Made by a program: the position numbers and the translations under genes | The notes under the pieces: generated by a model | The model's input: only the letters and a program-made list of their open reading frames with translations | What the model was told of the DNA's origin: nothing | Database searches by the model: none | Shown here: positions 7,511-16,351 of the stretch, piece after piece | Position numbering within the stretch: the stretch's first letter is position 1 | How the letters are laid out: every line of letters starts with the position of its first letter | NCBI GenBank assembly: GCA_002352185.1 | Contig: DEHY01000160.1 | Coordinates: 1 to 17,757 of the forward strand | Length of the DNA stretch: 17,757 bases | Direction of reading: 5' to 3' | DNA from: Competibacteraceae bacterium UBA2788 | GTDB lineage: Bacteria > Pseudomonadota > Gammaproteobacteria > Competibacterales > Competibacteraceae

Positions 7511-8125
7511 ATGATTCGTTCGATGTTCAAGCCGCTTATGACGATAGGGATTCTTGGCGCTTTGACCGGCGCTGCGCTGGCCGCCGGCGATCCGGTCGCT
7601 GGCAAAGCCAAGTTCACGACCTGCACCGGCTGCCACGCCATCCCGGGCTATACCAACGTTTATCCTAGCTATCACGTCCCTCGGCTGGGCGGTCAGCATC
7701 CCGATTACCTCATCGCCGCGCTCAAAGCCTATCAGACCGGCGAGCGCCAGCATCCCACCATGCATGCCAACGCGTTCTCATTGAGCGAGCAGGACCAGCA
7801 GGATATCGCCGCCTACCTGGCGGGTGTCAAGATTGCGGAAGCGCCTTCCCCGGTTCGGGGCAACGCCACTGCCGGCAAGGCCAAGAGCGCGGCCTGCGCG
7901 GCCTGTCACGGCGTTGACGGCAATAACGCCATTCCCCTCTATCCACGGCTGGCCGGTCAGCACGAGGATTATCTGCACAAGGTATTGACCGATTACCAGA
8001 GCGGGGGGCGCAAGAACGCGATTATGCAGGGCATGGCCGCGCCACTTTCGGCTCAGGACATTGCCGATCTGTCCGCCTATTTCGCCAGCCAGCCTAAGGG
8101 GCTGACCGTGGTGGGGCAGGAATAA
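7511..8125 (+). CDS. Periplasmic dihaem cytochrome c, c4 type
   Basis: A 204-residue exported protein. The signal peptide is residues 1-24, cleaved after ALA. Two similar c-type domains follow. Domain 1 has CTGCH at residues 38-42 and domain 2 CAACH at 129-133. Both have the YP-RL-GGQH / YPRLAGQH segment and a C-terminal LS..DI..L.AY helix typical of cytochrome c4 and related c553-like proteins. Met172 and Met175 are candidate axial ligands in domain 2; Met84 in domain 1. Proteins of this type carry electrons from the bc1 complex or dehydrogenases to terminal oxidases. GAGGA ends 6 nt before the ATG. It may be read through from the sigma-54 activator 61 bp upstream, but I see no clear promoter or terminator in that gap. 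It converges with the caspase-like gene 21 bp away. Confidence 0.9.
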   Translation: MIRSMFKPLMTIGILGALTGAALAAGDPVAGKAKFTTCTGCHAIPGYTNVYPSYHVPRLGGQHPDYLIAALKAYQTGERQHPTMHANAFSLSEQDQQDIAAYLAGVKIAEAPSPVRGNATAGKAKSAACAACHGVDGNNAIPLYPRLAGQHEDYLHKVLTDYQSGGRKNAIMQGMAAPLSAQDIADLSAYFASQPKGLTVVGQE

Positions 8126-8146
8126 GGCGGCGCAAAACCGTGTAGT

Positions 8147-9493
8147 TCACCGATCCCGCGTTAACCGGAACCCCAGATCGGCGCTGAGCGGGTCAGCGCC
8201 GGCGCGCCAGCGGCCACCACGAATCGCTACGGCTTCCGGCAACGGGTTCGCGCAGCGCCGCTCCTGCCCTTCATACGCCGGTCGGTATTCGGAGCATGTC
8301 CATTCCCGATCCTGGCCGCCGGGATCATGGACGCCAATACCGGACCGGGCGGCCTCTTCCCATTCCGCCTCCGTTGGCAACCGATAGCCGCCGCCGGTCT
8401 GCCGCGACAGCCAGGCGGCATAATCCATCGCTTCCTTCCAGGTCACTCGCGCTGGCTGATTGCCGCCAGCGGCGCCCGGCGCGGGCGGCGCGGCCTGGCC
8501 GGTGGCGTTGGCGAAGCGGTAGTAGGCGTCCAACGGGATCGGTTGGCGGCTGATGCTGAATCCGGCGCCTGGAACCACTGCCATATCCGGCTCCAGGAGC
8601 GACGACCGACCGGGATCGCCGACCGGCGACGGCGAAGCGGGCCCAGGAGGCAGCGGCGCAGCCGGAAGCGCGGGCGGCGTGGGTGAAGCAGGCGTAGCCG
8701 GAGCGGGCGGTATGAAGTAGAAATCGCCCCGCAGCGAAGACGCCACCCAGGGAACCTGTCCACCGCCGGTTTCCTGCTCGACCGCCACCAGCACCTGCTT
8801 GAAGATCTGTTCCAGGCCAAGGCCGGGGGTGCTCATCGCCGCCAGCAGACTTCGGGTATAGGGGCTATTGCGCCCGCTACTCCCGTCCAGCGAGATCGCT
8901 CCCGGCGCAGTGGCATAAGCGATGAAGGTTCCCACCGGGCCGTCCATCCGCGCCAAGCCCCGGCTGCCGAGACTGCGAGCAAACGGATTATTGCGGCAGG
9001 CGTCCAGAATCACGATGTTCAGGCCATTGCCCGCCGACTCCATCGCCCGCAACACGGCATCGGCATCCACGCCCTCATCCGGGATTTCAAATTCCTGGCG
9101 GATATCCACGCCGACGGGAATCAGGTAATTCTGACCCTTGATCTGAACCCCGTGACCGGCGTAGTAGAATAACCCGACGCCGCGCCGCTGCCGCAACTGC
9201 TGCTCGAACTCCCGCAGCGCCAGCCGCAAGGTCTGGCGGTCCGCATCAAGGCGTTCGATGACCTGGAAACCCAGTTCGCGCAGCTTGGCCGCCATATCCC
9301 TGGCATCGTTCACCGGATTTCGCAGCGGCGCGTCAGCATAAGCGCCATTACCGATGACCAGGGCGGTTCGAGGCTCCGCCAGCGCCATCCCGGCATCGAT
9401 CAACAGGGCCAGCCCGATCACCACACGCATTGTTTGTATGAAAAACTTCATCATCGCGATCATTCGAGGAAAGAGTTCGGAAGTGTGAAACAT
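8147..9493 (-). CDS. Caspase-like (peptidase C14) protein fused to a formylglycine-enzyme-type (SUMF1) domain
   Basis: Up to 448 residues. The N-terminal caspase-like domain (about 42-260) has catalytic His114 in FYYAGHGVQ and Cys166 in LDACRNNP, with the ALVIGN-YA-PLRNPVNDA opening of bacterial metacaspase-like proteases. A proline-rich linker (262-296) leads to an FGE/SUMF1-like C-terminal domain (about 300-445) with RLPTEAEWEEAAR, REWTCSEY, RGGRW and GFRL. The copper-binding cysteine pair of true formylglycine-generating enzymes is not evident, so this part is probably a binding module. No start has a good ribosome site. Met15 (position 9451) begins a clean signal peptide (MKFFIQTMRVVIGLALLIDAGMALA) and may be the real start. 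The product is thus likely periplasmic. Divergent from a DUF4384 lipoprotein, a domain often linked with caspase-like proteins. Confidence 0.88.
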   Translation of the reverse strand: MFHTSELFPRMIAMMKFFIQTMRVVIGLALLIDAGMALAEPRTALVIGNGAYADAPLRNPVNDARDMAAKLRELGFQVIERLDADRQTLRLALREFEQQLRQRRGVGLFYYAGHGVQIKGQNYLIPVGVDIRQEFEIPDEGVDADAVLRAMESAGNGLNIVILDACRNNPFARSLGSRGLARMDGPVGTFIAYATAPGAISLDGSSGRNSPYTRSLLAAMSTPGLGLEQIFKQVLVAVEQETGGGQVPWVASSLRGDFYFIPPAPATPASPTPPALPAAPLPPGPASPSPVGDPGRSSLLEPDMAVVPGAGFSISRQPIPLDAYYRFANATGQAAPPAPGAAGGNQPARVTWKEAMDYAAWLSRQTGGGYRLPTEAEWEEAARSGIGVHDPGGQDREWTCSEYRPAYEGQERRCANPLPEAVAIRGGRWRAGADPLSADLGFRLTRDR

Positions 9494-9591
9494 GGAAGCC
9501 GATTTGCCCGCTACCGGCTGAATGGTACCTTAACCAATAACCGCACGCCGCTGCCGGTCCGCTATCCCCAGACCCCATCCAGAGTCAACTG

Positions 9592-10173
9592 ATGTCGAGA
9601 GCAGGGTTATCCATTGTTTTCAGCATGATGATCATGGCGTTGCTGATGGGCGGCTGCGCTGCGCCACCCCCGTCGCCCACCGTACCCGTAGATGATCCCT
9701 TGCGACTCGGCAACCCCAGAGCTGCGTTTGCAGTCAAGATCCAGGCCAGCCGCGAACCGTTGCGCATTGGGGCCTCTCCGCAGCTTGGCCTGCGAACCGC
9801 CGCCAATGGCTATATGAATCTTTATTTCATCAGCCCTTCCGGCAAAACCGGCCAGTTACTGACCAATTACCCAGTGCAAGCCAATGAAACCATTACATTC
9901 CCGCCGACGGCAAGCAAGAAGCTCCAGTACGCGCTGATTCCTCCGACCGGTATGGAAACCTTCATTCTGGTCATCACCCACCAACCGTTAAATCTGCTTG
10001 GCCGACGGGATATCAGTAATGTGAAGAAACCGCGCACCGCCATTGCAGAATTTAACCTGAGCGGCCCCCAACTGATCAATCGGCTGCGCGACGCCTTACG
10101 CCGGTGGCCGCCATCGGCCTGGAACGCCGACAGCGTACAGTTGCCGCTCATCGCGCCGGGCGTCCGTTCATAG
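9592..10173 (+). CDS. DUF4384 domain lipoprotein
   Basis: A 193-residue protein with a lipoprotein signal: a hydrophobic segment ending in ALLMGGC, lipid attachment at Cys22, followed by a short proline-rich tether (AAPPPSPTVP). The rest (about 45-150) has the DUF4384 pattern: AVKIQASREPLRIGASPQL, a YMNLYFISPSGKTGQLL strand pair and LTNYPVQANETITFP. The function of DUF4384 is not known. The domain is commonly encoded with, or fused to, caspase-like peptidases and Ser/Thr kinases, and here it starts 98 bp from a divergent caspase-like gene, so a shared envelope role is likely. The ribosome site before ATG 9592 is weak. The C-terminal part (about 150-193) is not recognised. Confidence 0.75.
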   Translation: MSRAGLSIVFSMMIMALLMGGCAAPPPSPTVPVDDPLRLGNPRAAFAVKIQASREPLRIGASPQLGLRTAANGYMNLYFISPSGKTGQLLTNYPVQANETITFPPTASKKLQYALIPPTGMETFILVITHQPLNLLGRRDISNVKKPRTAIAEFNLSGPQLINRLRDALRRWPPSAWNADSVQLPLIAPGVRS

Positions 10174-10239
10174 GCGCCAAGGCGGTGCTGTGTGATGAAA
10201 TTAAACCAGACACAGGTTTATCCGCGCCAATGCCATGGC

Positions 10240-10245
10240 TATAAT
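10240..10245 (+). promoter_or_regulatory. Candidate -10 element of the sucA-sucB-lpdA operon
   Basis: A perfect TATAAT lies in the 279-bp gap before sucA. The hexamer 17 bp upstream, TTTATC (10217-10222), matches the -35 consensus at only three positions, so an activator may be needed. Transcription from here would give an untranslated leader of about 200 nt. A 71-codon frame at 10192-10407 has no recognisable protein features and is not called as a gene. Confidence 0.45.
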
Positions 10246-10452
10246 TGCTCTTTATTCAAATCAATCGCCGCTCACCTCCAGATAAGAAATACTTCACCCC
10301 GCCCCAACCTTAGGCGATGCCGCCGCCGCCAAATATCCGACCACGGGCGCGGTTCGGCGCATCCATCCACACCACGCCCCAAGCACAATCCCACCCATGA
10401 CGACTGACTCTGCATGGGGAATCCTCCACTACCGGGGAGCCGTTAAGCGTCC

Positions 10453-13287
10453 ATGACCACACTCATCGAGCAATTTCGCCAAAGTTCGCCTCTGTTCGGC
10501 GGCAACGCCGCGTTCATCGAGGAACTTTATGAAAGTTTCCTGAGCGACCCGGAATCGGTCAGCGAGAACTGGCGACACTATTTCCGCGCTCTGCATACTC
10601 AAACTCAGGGCGCACGCGATGTCGCGCATGGCCCGATCCGCGATTCCTTCGCCCGACTGGCGCAGCAACCCCGCGCTGGCATTGGGCGTACGCAACCGGC
10701 GTTCAGTCCCGCCTCCGCCGAGAAGCAGTCTGCGGTGCTGCGCATCATCAATGCCTACCGCACCCGGGGCCACAAAGCCGCCAATCTGGATCCGTTGCAG
10801 TTGCGTGACCGCCCACCGGTGCCGGAACTGGATCCGGGCTATCACGGCCTGAGCGAAGCCGACATGGGCACCCTGTTCAATACCGGATCGCTGGTGGCGC
10901 CCTCGCAATGGACCTTGCACGAAATTCTCGATCTCATCCGCGATGTGTATGTGGGCCCCATCGGTTCCGAGTACATGCATATCAACGATACCGCCGAGAA
11001 GCGCTGGATTCAGAAGCGGCTGGAGGGGCAGCGCGCCCGGCTTGATCTCAGCGCCGAGCAGCGTCGAAAACTGTTGCACTGGCTGGTCGCCGCCGAGGGG
11101 CTGGAGCGCTATCTGCACACCCGCTACGTCGGTCAGAAGCGCTTCTCGCTGGAAGGCGGCGACAGCCTGATCCCGATGATGGACGAGATTGTCCAGATGT
11201 CCGGCGCCGGCGGGGTGCGGGAAATCGTGATCGGCATGGCCCACCGCGGCCGCCTGAACGTGCTGGTCAACATTATCGGCAAAGCGCCCAGCGAACTGTT
11301 CGAGGAGTTCGAGGGCAAGCGCCGGGTGGCCGAAAGCAGCACCGGCGACGTGAAATATCACATGGGCTTCTCCTCCGATGTGGAAACGCCCGGCGGGTCG
11401 GTCCACCTGGCGCTGGCGTTCAACCCGTCGCATCTGGAAATCGCCAACCCGGTGGTCGAAGGCTCGGTGCGCGCCCGGATGGAGCGTCGCCGCCAGCCCG
11501 GCGAGGTATTCCCGCCCTTCAACGAAGTGTTGCCACTGTTGATCCACGGCGACGCCGCGTTCGCCGGTCAGGGCGTAGTCATGGAAACCCTGCAATTTTC
11601 GCAGGTGCGCGGCTATCGCACCGGCGGCACCATTCATATCGTGATCAACAATCAGATCGGCTTTACCACCAGCAATCCGCTGGATACCCGCTCGGCGCTG
11701 TACTGCACCGACGTCGCCAAGATGGTGCAAGCGCCGATTTTTCATGTAAACGGCGATGACCCGGAAGCCGTATTGTTCGTCACCCGGCTGGCGACCGAAT
11801 ACCGCATGACCTTTAACAAGGATGTGGTGATCGACATGGTCTGCTACCGCCGGTTGGGCCATAACGAAGCCGATGAGCCGTCCGCCACCCAGCCGATGAT
11901 GTACAAGAAAATCCGGGCGCGGAAGACGGCGGCGACTCTGTACGCTGAGACGCTGATCGGCGAGGGAGTGATCACCGAGGCGGATTTCCAGGAGATGCAG
12001 GCGCAGTATCGCGCCAATCTCGATGCCGGTCGCCAAGTCTCACGACCCACCCTGCCCCATGCCAAGGGACCGTATTCGATTGACTGGTCGCCGTTCAAGC
12101 ACGAAGACTGGAAGGCTCCGGTGCATACCGCCGTGCCGCTGGCGACTGTGCGCGAACTGTCCGAGCGGCTGCTCAAGGTGCCGGAAGGTCTCGAAATGCA
12201 CCCGCGCGTCGCCAAGATCATGGACGACCGCCGCAAAATGGCCGCCGGCGCGCTGCCGCTGGACTGGGGTTTCGCTGAAAATCTGGCCTACGCCACCCTG
12301 CTCAAGGAAGGCTATCAGGTGCGCATTTCCGGCCAGGATTGCGGGCGCGGCACCTTCTTTCACCGCCACTCGGTGCTGCACAACCAGAAGGACGGCACCA
12401 GCTACACCCCGCTGGCGAACCTCTATCCCGATCAGCCAACCTTCATGGTGATTGATTCCATCCTGTCCGAAGAAGCGGTGCTGGGCTTCGAGTATGGCTT
12501 TACCACTGCCGAGCCGAACGCGCTGGTGATTTGGGAAGGACAGTTTGGCGATTTCGCCAACGGCGCGCAGGTGGTCATCGATCAGTTCATTTCTTCCGGC
12601 CAGACCAAATGGGGCCGGCTGTGCGGACTGGTGATGCTGTTGCCGCACGGCTTTGAAGGACAGGGGCCGGAACACTCCTCAGCCCGGCTGGAGCGCTATC
12701 TGCAACTGTGCGCCGAGAACAACATGCAGGTCATTGTGCCCTCGACCCCGGCCCAGTGTTTCCACATGCTGCGCCGACAGATGGTGCGCCCGTTCCGCAA
12801 GCCGCTCATCGCGATGAGTCCAAAGAGTCTGTTACGGCACCGGCTGGCGGTGAACAGTCTGGAAGATCTGACCGAGGGCGGCTTTCAGGAGATCATCGGC
12901 GAGGTTGATCCGCATGATCCGCAACACATCAGCCGGCTGGTGTTCTGTAGCGGCAAAGTCTACTACGACCTGCTGGAAGCCCGCCGCGAGCGCAAGCTGG
13001 ATCATGTCGCCATCATTCGCATCGAGCAGCTTTACCCGTTTCCGCAGGCGCTTTACAACGCGCAGGTGGCTCAGTATCCCAATGCAACCGACATCGTCTG
13101 GTGTCAGGAAGAGCCAAAAAATCAGGGGGCCTGGTACCAAAGCCTGCACCATCTGGAGCGCGGCCTGAATCCGCAGCAGAAAGTTCGTTACGCCGGGCGC
13201 GATTCCTCGGCGGCGCCAGCGGTGGGCTATTACAGCGTCCACGTCGAACAGCAGCAAAAACTGGTTAATGAGGCCCTGGGCCAGTAA
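10453..13287 (+). CDS. sucA: 2-oxoglutarate dehydrogenase E1 component
   Basis: A 944-residue thiamine-diphosphate enzyme, close to the 933 residues of E. coli SucA. It decarboxylates 2-oxoglutarate and transfers the succinyl group to the lipoyl arm of SucB, the committed step of the 2-oxoglutarate dehydrogenase complex in the TCA cycle. The N-terminus (SSPLFGGNAAFIEELYESFLSDPESV) is the family's E2-binding region. GMAHRGRLNVLVN holds active-site His264 (His260 in E. coli). The thiamine-diphosphate motif starts with GDDPEAV at 434 and runs to the YRRLGHNEADEP segment; the E1 C-terminal half (HRHSVLHNQ, EGQFGDFANGAQ, QGPEHSSARLER) is intact. ATG 10453 fits the family N-terminus; a GGGGAG lies 13 nt upstream, a little far. 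First gene of a three-gene operon, 51 bp before sucB. Confidence 0.97.
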   Translation: MTTLIEQFRQSSPLFGGNAAFIEELYESFLSDPESVSENWRHYFRALHTQTQGARDVAHGPIRDSFARLAQQPRAGIGRTQPAFSPASAEKQSAVLRIINAYRTRGHKAANLDPLQLRDRPPVPELDPGYHGLSEADMGTLFNTGSLVAPSQWTLHEILDLIRDVYVGPIGSEYMHINDTAEKRWIQKRLEGQRARLDLSAEQRRKLLHWLVAAEGLERYLHTRYVGQKRFSLEGGDSLIPMMDEIVQMSGAGGVREIVIGMAHRGRLNVLVNIIGKAPSELFEEFEGKRRVAESSTGDVKYHMGFSSDVETPGGSVHLALAFNPSHLEIANPVVEGSVRARMERRRQPGEVFPPFNEVLPLLIHGDAAFAGQGVVMETLQFSQVRGYRTGGTIHIVINNQIGFTTSNPLDTRSALYCTDVAKMVQAPIFHVNGDDPEAVLFVTRLATEYRMTFNKDVVIDMVCYRRLGHNEADEPSATQPMMYKKIRARKTAATLYAETLIGEGVITEADFQEMQAQYRANLDAGRQVSRPTLPHAKGPYSIDWSPFKHEDWKAPVHTAVPLATVRELSERLLKVPEGLEMHPRVAKIMDDRRKMAAGALPLDWGFAENLAYATLLKEGYQVRISGQDCGRGTFFHRHSVLHNQKDGTSYTPLANLYPDQPTFMVIDSILSEEAVLGFEYGFTTAEPNALVIWEGQFGDFANGAQVVIDQFISSGQTKWGRLCGLVMLLPHGFEGQGPEHSSARLERYLQLCAENNMQVIVPSTPAQCFHMLRRQMVRPFRKPLIAMSPKSLLRHRLAVNSLEDLTEGGFQEIIGEVDPHDPQHISRLVFCSGKVYYDLLEARRERKLDHVAIIRIEQLYPFPQALYNAQVAQYPNATDIVWCQEEPKNQGAWYQSLHHLERGLNPQQKVRYAGRDSSAAPAVGYYSVHVEQQQKLVNEALGQ

Positions 13288-13338
13288 CCGCCGCGACCTA
13301 AACCACCAAATAACCCGGAAACCAAGGAAAATCAAAAA

Positions 13339-14595
13339 ATGACCGTAGACGTGAAAGTCCCCACCCTGCCCGAATCCGTCGCCGACGGCACTCTGGTCAA
13401 CTGGAAGAAAAAACCGGGCGATCCGGTGACGCGGGGCGAAAATCTCGTCGATCTGGAAACCGACAAGGTCGTGCTGGACATTCCCGCTCCTGCTGATGGC
13501 GTGCTTGGCCCGATTCTGCGGCAGGAGGGCGAGACCGTGACCACCGGCGAGGTGATCGCCACTCTGGAGGAAAGCGCCGGTGCACAAATAGCGGCCCCAA
13601 TTCCGGCAGCGACGCCCGCGCCCGCGCCCGCTCCTGCATCCACCACCGAAGTCGATCTGGATGGACTGAGTCCGGCGGTGCGCCGACTGGCCGCCGAGAA
13701 CAGCCTGGATATTGGCAAAATTCCGGGGAGTGGGCGCGGTGGCCGCGTGACCAAGGCCGATGTGCTGGCCTTTATCGAAGCGCGGAAATCAGGGGCGCCA
13801 GCGCCTGTCGTCGCCCCGGTGCGGGTTGCCGCTGCTCCGGTGGTAGCGGCGATGACCGCACCGGCTGCGGCGACGGTCGCGCCCGATGCGCTGGGTCGGC
13901 TGGAACAGCGGGTGCCGATGACCCGGTTGCGCGCCCGCGTCGCCGAACGGCTGCTGATGGCCAAGAACACCACTGCGATGTTGACCACGTTCAATGAGAT
14001 CAACATGAAGCCGGTGATGGATCTGCGCGCCCGCTACAAGGATGAGTTCGAGAAGAAGCACGGGGTGCGGCTGGGCTTCATGGGGTTCTTCGTCAAGGCG
14101 GTGGTCGAGGCGCTTAAACGCTATCCGGCGGTCAACGGCTCGATTGACGGCAATGACATTATTTACCACAGCTACTACGACATTGGCGTCGCGGTGTCCT
14201 CGCCGCGCGGGCTGGTGGTGCCGATCCTGCGCGACGCCGACCAGATGAGCCTGGCCGAGATTGAGCGCACCATTGGCGAATTCGGCCAGAAAGCGAAGGA
14301 CGGCTCGCTGACGGTTGAGGAAATGACCGGCGGCACCTTCACCATCACCAACGGCGGGGTGTTCGGTTCGCTGATGTCCACCCCGATCCTCAATCCGCCA
14401 CAGAGCGGCATCCTCGGCATGCACGCGACCAAGGACCGACCGATGGCGGAGAACGGTCAGGTCGTGATCCGCCCGATGATGTATGTAGCGCACTCTTATG
14501 ATCACCGCATCATTGACGGGCGCGAGGCGGTGACGTTCCTGGTCACGGTCAAGGAATGTATTGAGGATCCGGCGCGGCTGGTTCTCAGCGTGTGA
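13339..14595 (+). CDS. sucB: Dihydrolipoamide succinyltransferase, E2 of 2-oxoglutarate dehydrogenase
   Basis: A 418-residue E2 core protein, the usual length. Domain order: one lipoyl domain (1 to about 78) with lipoylated Lys43 in [11 protein letters not shown]; an Ala/Pro-rich flexible linker; a peripheral subunit-binding domain (about 112-150: [32 protein letters not shown]); a second Ala/Pro/Val linker; and the catalytic domain (about 190-418) ending with the active-site His389 and Asp393 in YDHRIIDG. It moves the succinyl group from E1 to coenzyme A and forms the oligomeric core that binds E1 and E3. AAGGA lies 10 nt before the ATG. The short spacing to sucA (51 bp) and lpdA (37 bp) indicates one transcript. 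Confidence 0.97.
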   Translation: MTVDVKVPTLPESVADGTLVNWKKKPGDPVTRGENLVDLETDKVVLDIPAPADGVLGPILRQEGETVTTGEVIATLEESAGAQIAAPIPAATPAPAPAPASTTEVDLDGLSPAVRRLAAENSLDIGKIPGSGRGGRVTKADVLAFIEARKSGAPAPVVAPVRVAAAPVVAAMTAPAAATVAPDALGRLEQRVPMTRLRARVAERLLMAKNTTAMLTTFNEINMKPVMDLRARYKDEFEKKHGVRLGFMGFFVKAVVEALKRYPAVNGSIDGNDIIYHSYYDIGVAVSSPRGLVVPILRDADQMSLAEIERTIGEFGQKAKDGSLTVEEMTGGTFTITNGGVFGSLMSTPILNPPQSGILGMHATKDRPMAENGQVVIRPMMYVAHSYDHRIIDGREAVTFLVTVKECIEDPARLVLSV

Positions 14596-14632
14596 ACTCC
14601 TCCTCTCTCACCAAGCACTCCAGGGTATCAGC

Positions 14633-16066
14633 ATGGCCAAGACTTACGATGTAGTCGTCATTGGCGGCGGTCCCGCCGGTTATGTGGCGGCGATCCGCTG
14701 CGCGCAGCTTGGGCTGGAAACCGCCTGCGTGGAGAAATGGATCAACTTCAAGGGCGATCCGGCGCTGGGCGGCACCTGTCTGAACGTAGGCTGCATCCCG
14801 TCCAAAACGCTGCTCGAATCGTCCGAGCAGTACCATCATATCCGGGAAGGCATCGCCAACCACGGCATCCATGTTGAAGGGGTCCGGCTGGATCTCGACC
14901 AGATGATGGCGCGCAAGGAAGACATCGTGCTGCAACTGACCAACGGCATCAGCGCCCTGTTCAAGGCCAATGGCGTTGAGTGGTTACAGGGCCATGGCAA
15001 GCTGCTGGCCAATCGGCAGGTTGAAATCACCGCCCATGACGGTTCGGTGGATGTGGTGAACGCCGACAATGTGATCATCGCCACAGGTTCGCAACCCATT
15101 GATATTAGCGCCGCGCCGGTAGACAACGCCGAGGGGCTGATCGTGGATTCGACCGGCGCTCTGGATTTCCGCCAGGTCCCGGCGACGCTGGGCGTGATCG
15201 GCGCGGGCGTGATCGGCCTGGAACTGGGCAGCGTGTGGAGCCGACTGGGATCCAAAGTCATCGTGCTGGAAGCCGTTGAGGACTTTTTGTCGCTGGTGGA
15301 TCAGCAGATCGCCCGCGACGCCCTGCGTCAGTTCAGAAAACAGGGGCTGGACATTCACATGGGCGCCCGGGTTATCGCAACGCGGAAAACCGGCAATGGC
15401 GTTGAAGTGCATTTCAAGGACAAGGACGGCGATCACGAAGTCAGGGTCGAAAAACTGCTGGTCTCGGTGGGGCGGCGACCGAATACCGATGAAGTGGCCG
15501 CGCCGGAATCCGGCCTCTTGTTCGGCGAACGCGGCTATATCCATGTGGATGAGCATTGCGCGACCAACCTGCCGGGGGTGTACGCCATTGGCGATGTGGT
15601 GCGCGGGCCGATGCTGGCGCACAAGGGTTCCGAAGAAGGCATCATGGTGGCCGAAATCATCGCCGGTCAGCCCGGTCATCTGAATTACGAGGCGATTCCG
15701 TGGGTGATTTACACCAGCCCGGAAATTGCCTGGGTGGGCAAAACCGAACAGGCGCTGAAAACCGAAGGTATTCCGTACAAGATCGGCACGTTCCCGTTCA
15801 GCGCCAACGGTCGCGCCAAGGCGATGGATCAGGCTGCCGGGATGGTCAAGATGCTGGCCCATGCCGAAACCGACACGCTGCTGGGTTGCCACATCATCGG
15901 CCCGTTCGCGTCGGAACTGGTGCAGGAGGCGGTGCTGGCGCTGGAATTCAACGCCAGCAGCGAGGATCTGGCGCGGACGATTCACGGCCATCCGACCTTG
16001 TATGAGGCGATGCACGAGGCGGCCTTGTCCGTCCACGGTCGCGCCCTGCATAAGATCAATATCTGA
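14633..16066 (+). CDS. lpdA: Dihydrolipoamide dehydrogenase, E3 component
   Basis: A 477-residue FAD flavoprotein that reoxidises the dihydrolipoyl arm of SucB and passes electrons to NAD+. The N-terminal FAD motif is VVVIGGGPAGYVAA. The redox disulphide is GGTCLNVGC, with Cys49 and Cys54. The NAD motif is GVIGAGVIGLELGSVWSRLG, the second FAD contact is YAIGDVV, and the C-terminal interface supplies the catalytic pair His453 and Glu458 in HGHPTLYE. I chose ATG 14633, the start of MAKTYDVVVIGGG. The same frame is open back to 14561 but would overlap sucB and add 24 residues foreign to the family. The ribosome site (AGGG at about 14622) is weak, so translation may rely on the tight coupling to sucB. 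Location in the suc operon suggests it is dedicated to 2-oxoglutarate dehydrogenase, though it could serve other complexes. Confidence 0.97.
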   Translation: MAKTYDVVVIGGGPAGYVAAIRCAQLGLETACVEKWINFKGDPALGGTCLNVGCIPSKTLLESSEQYHHIREGIANHGIHVEGVRLDLDQMMARKEDIVLQLTNGISALFKANGVEWLQGHGKLLANRQVEITAHDGSVDVVNADNVIIATGSQPIDISAAPVDNAEGLIVDSTGALDFRQVPATLGVIGAGVIGLELGSVWSRLGSKVIVLEAVEDFLSLVDQQIARDALRQFRKQGLDIHMGARVIATRKTGNGVEVHFKDKDGDHEVRVEKLLVSVGRRPNTDEVAAPESGLLFGERGYIHVDEHCATNLPGVYAIGDVVRGPMLAHKGSEEGIMVAEIIAGQPGHLNYEAIPWVIYTSPEIAWVGKTEQALKTEGIPYKIGTFPFSANGRAKAMDQAAGMVKMLAHAETDTLLGCHIIGPFASELVQEAVLALEFNASSEDLARTIHGHPTLYEAMHEAALSVHGRALHKINI

Positions 16067-16087
16067 TTTTTGCGCCGGGGCGGGCAT

Positions 16088-16114
16088 AAAAAAGGCGCGA
16101 TGAGCGCCTTTTTT
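16088..16114. terminator. Strong intrinsic terminator closing the sucA-sucB-lpdA operon
   Basis: A perfect 11-bp inverted repeat (AAAAAAGGCGC at 16088-16098 and GCGCCTTTTTT at 16104-16114) has a 5-nt GATGA loop. The GC core is flanked by an A-run and a T-run, so it can terminate in both directions. It lies 21 nt after the lpdA stop and marks the point where base composition drops. Confidence 0.9.
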
Positions 16115-16165
16115 ATTGGATTTTCCCCTATGGCTACCGTCATCAGCGGTCTTGAGATTTATTTT

Positions 16166-16194
16166 TTGAAACATTCTGAAACCGGATGTTTCAA
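16166..16194. repeat. 9-bp inverted repeat in the AT-rich leader
   Basis: TTGAAACAT (16166-16174) and ATGTTTCAA (16186-16194) form a perfect inverted repeat with an 11-nt loop, about 60 bp upstream of the candidate promoter for the endopeptidase gene. It could be a regulator's operator. No T-run follows, so it is unlikely to be a terminator. Confidence 0.4.
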
Positions 16195-16226
16195 TTCAAA
16201 ACATCAATTCCTATCAAATAAGTTGG

Positions 16227-16255
16227 TTGCAACTTGGATTCGCGTAAGCTATTTT
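16227..16255 (+). promoter_or_regulatory. Candidate sigma-70 promoter for the endopeptidase cassette
   Basis: TTGCAA (16227-16232) and TATTTT (16250-16255) are each four of six matches to consensus with an ideal 17-bp spacer, in AT-rich DNA. A small inverted repeat AGTTG-GTTG-CAACT (16221-16234) overlaps the -35. Transcription would start near 16262, leaving a leader of about 90 nt. Confidence 0.35.
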
Positions 16256-16351
16256 TATTTAAAATACCTAATGATGGAGGCTAACAAAGGAACTCGCGAA
16301 GATTTCTTCCATACTGATTATGGTATTAGATCTCAGATAAAGGAATTTCTC

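Noticed and set aside
10192..10407. 71-codon frame between the DUF4384 gene and sucA
   Set aside because: It covers the likely suc promoter and has no ribosome site, signal or recognisable motif; it is rich in Arg and Pro by chance.
10429..12036. 535-codon open frame on the minus strand opposite sucA
   Set aside because: It is antisense to a certain gene, rich in His, Gln and Arg without domains, and typical of spurious frames opposite GC-rich coding DNA.
14984..16174. 396-codon open frame on the minus strand opposite lpdA
   Set aside because: It runs through the terminator and is antisense to an intact lpdA; the composition is that of a shadow frame.
16070..16351. N-terminal extension of the endopeptidase frame
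   Set aside because: It spans the operon terminator and the promoter-like AT-rich leader. A good ribosome site precedes ATG 16352. Met at 16271 and 16274 remain possible but have no ribosome site.
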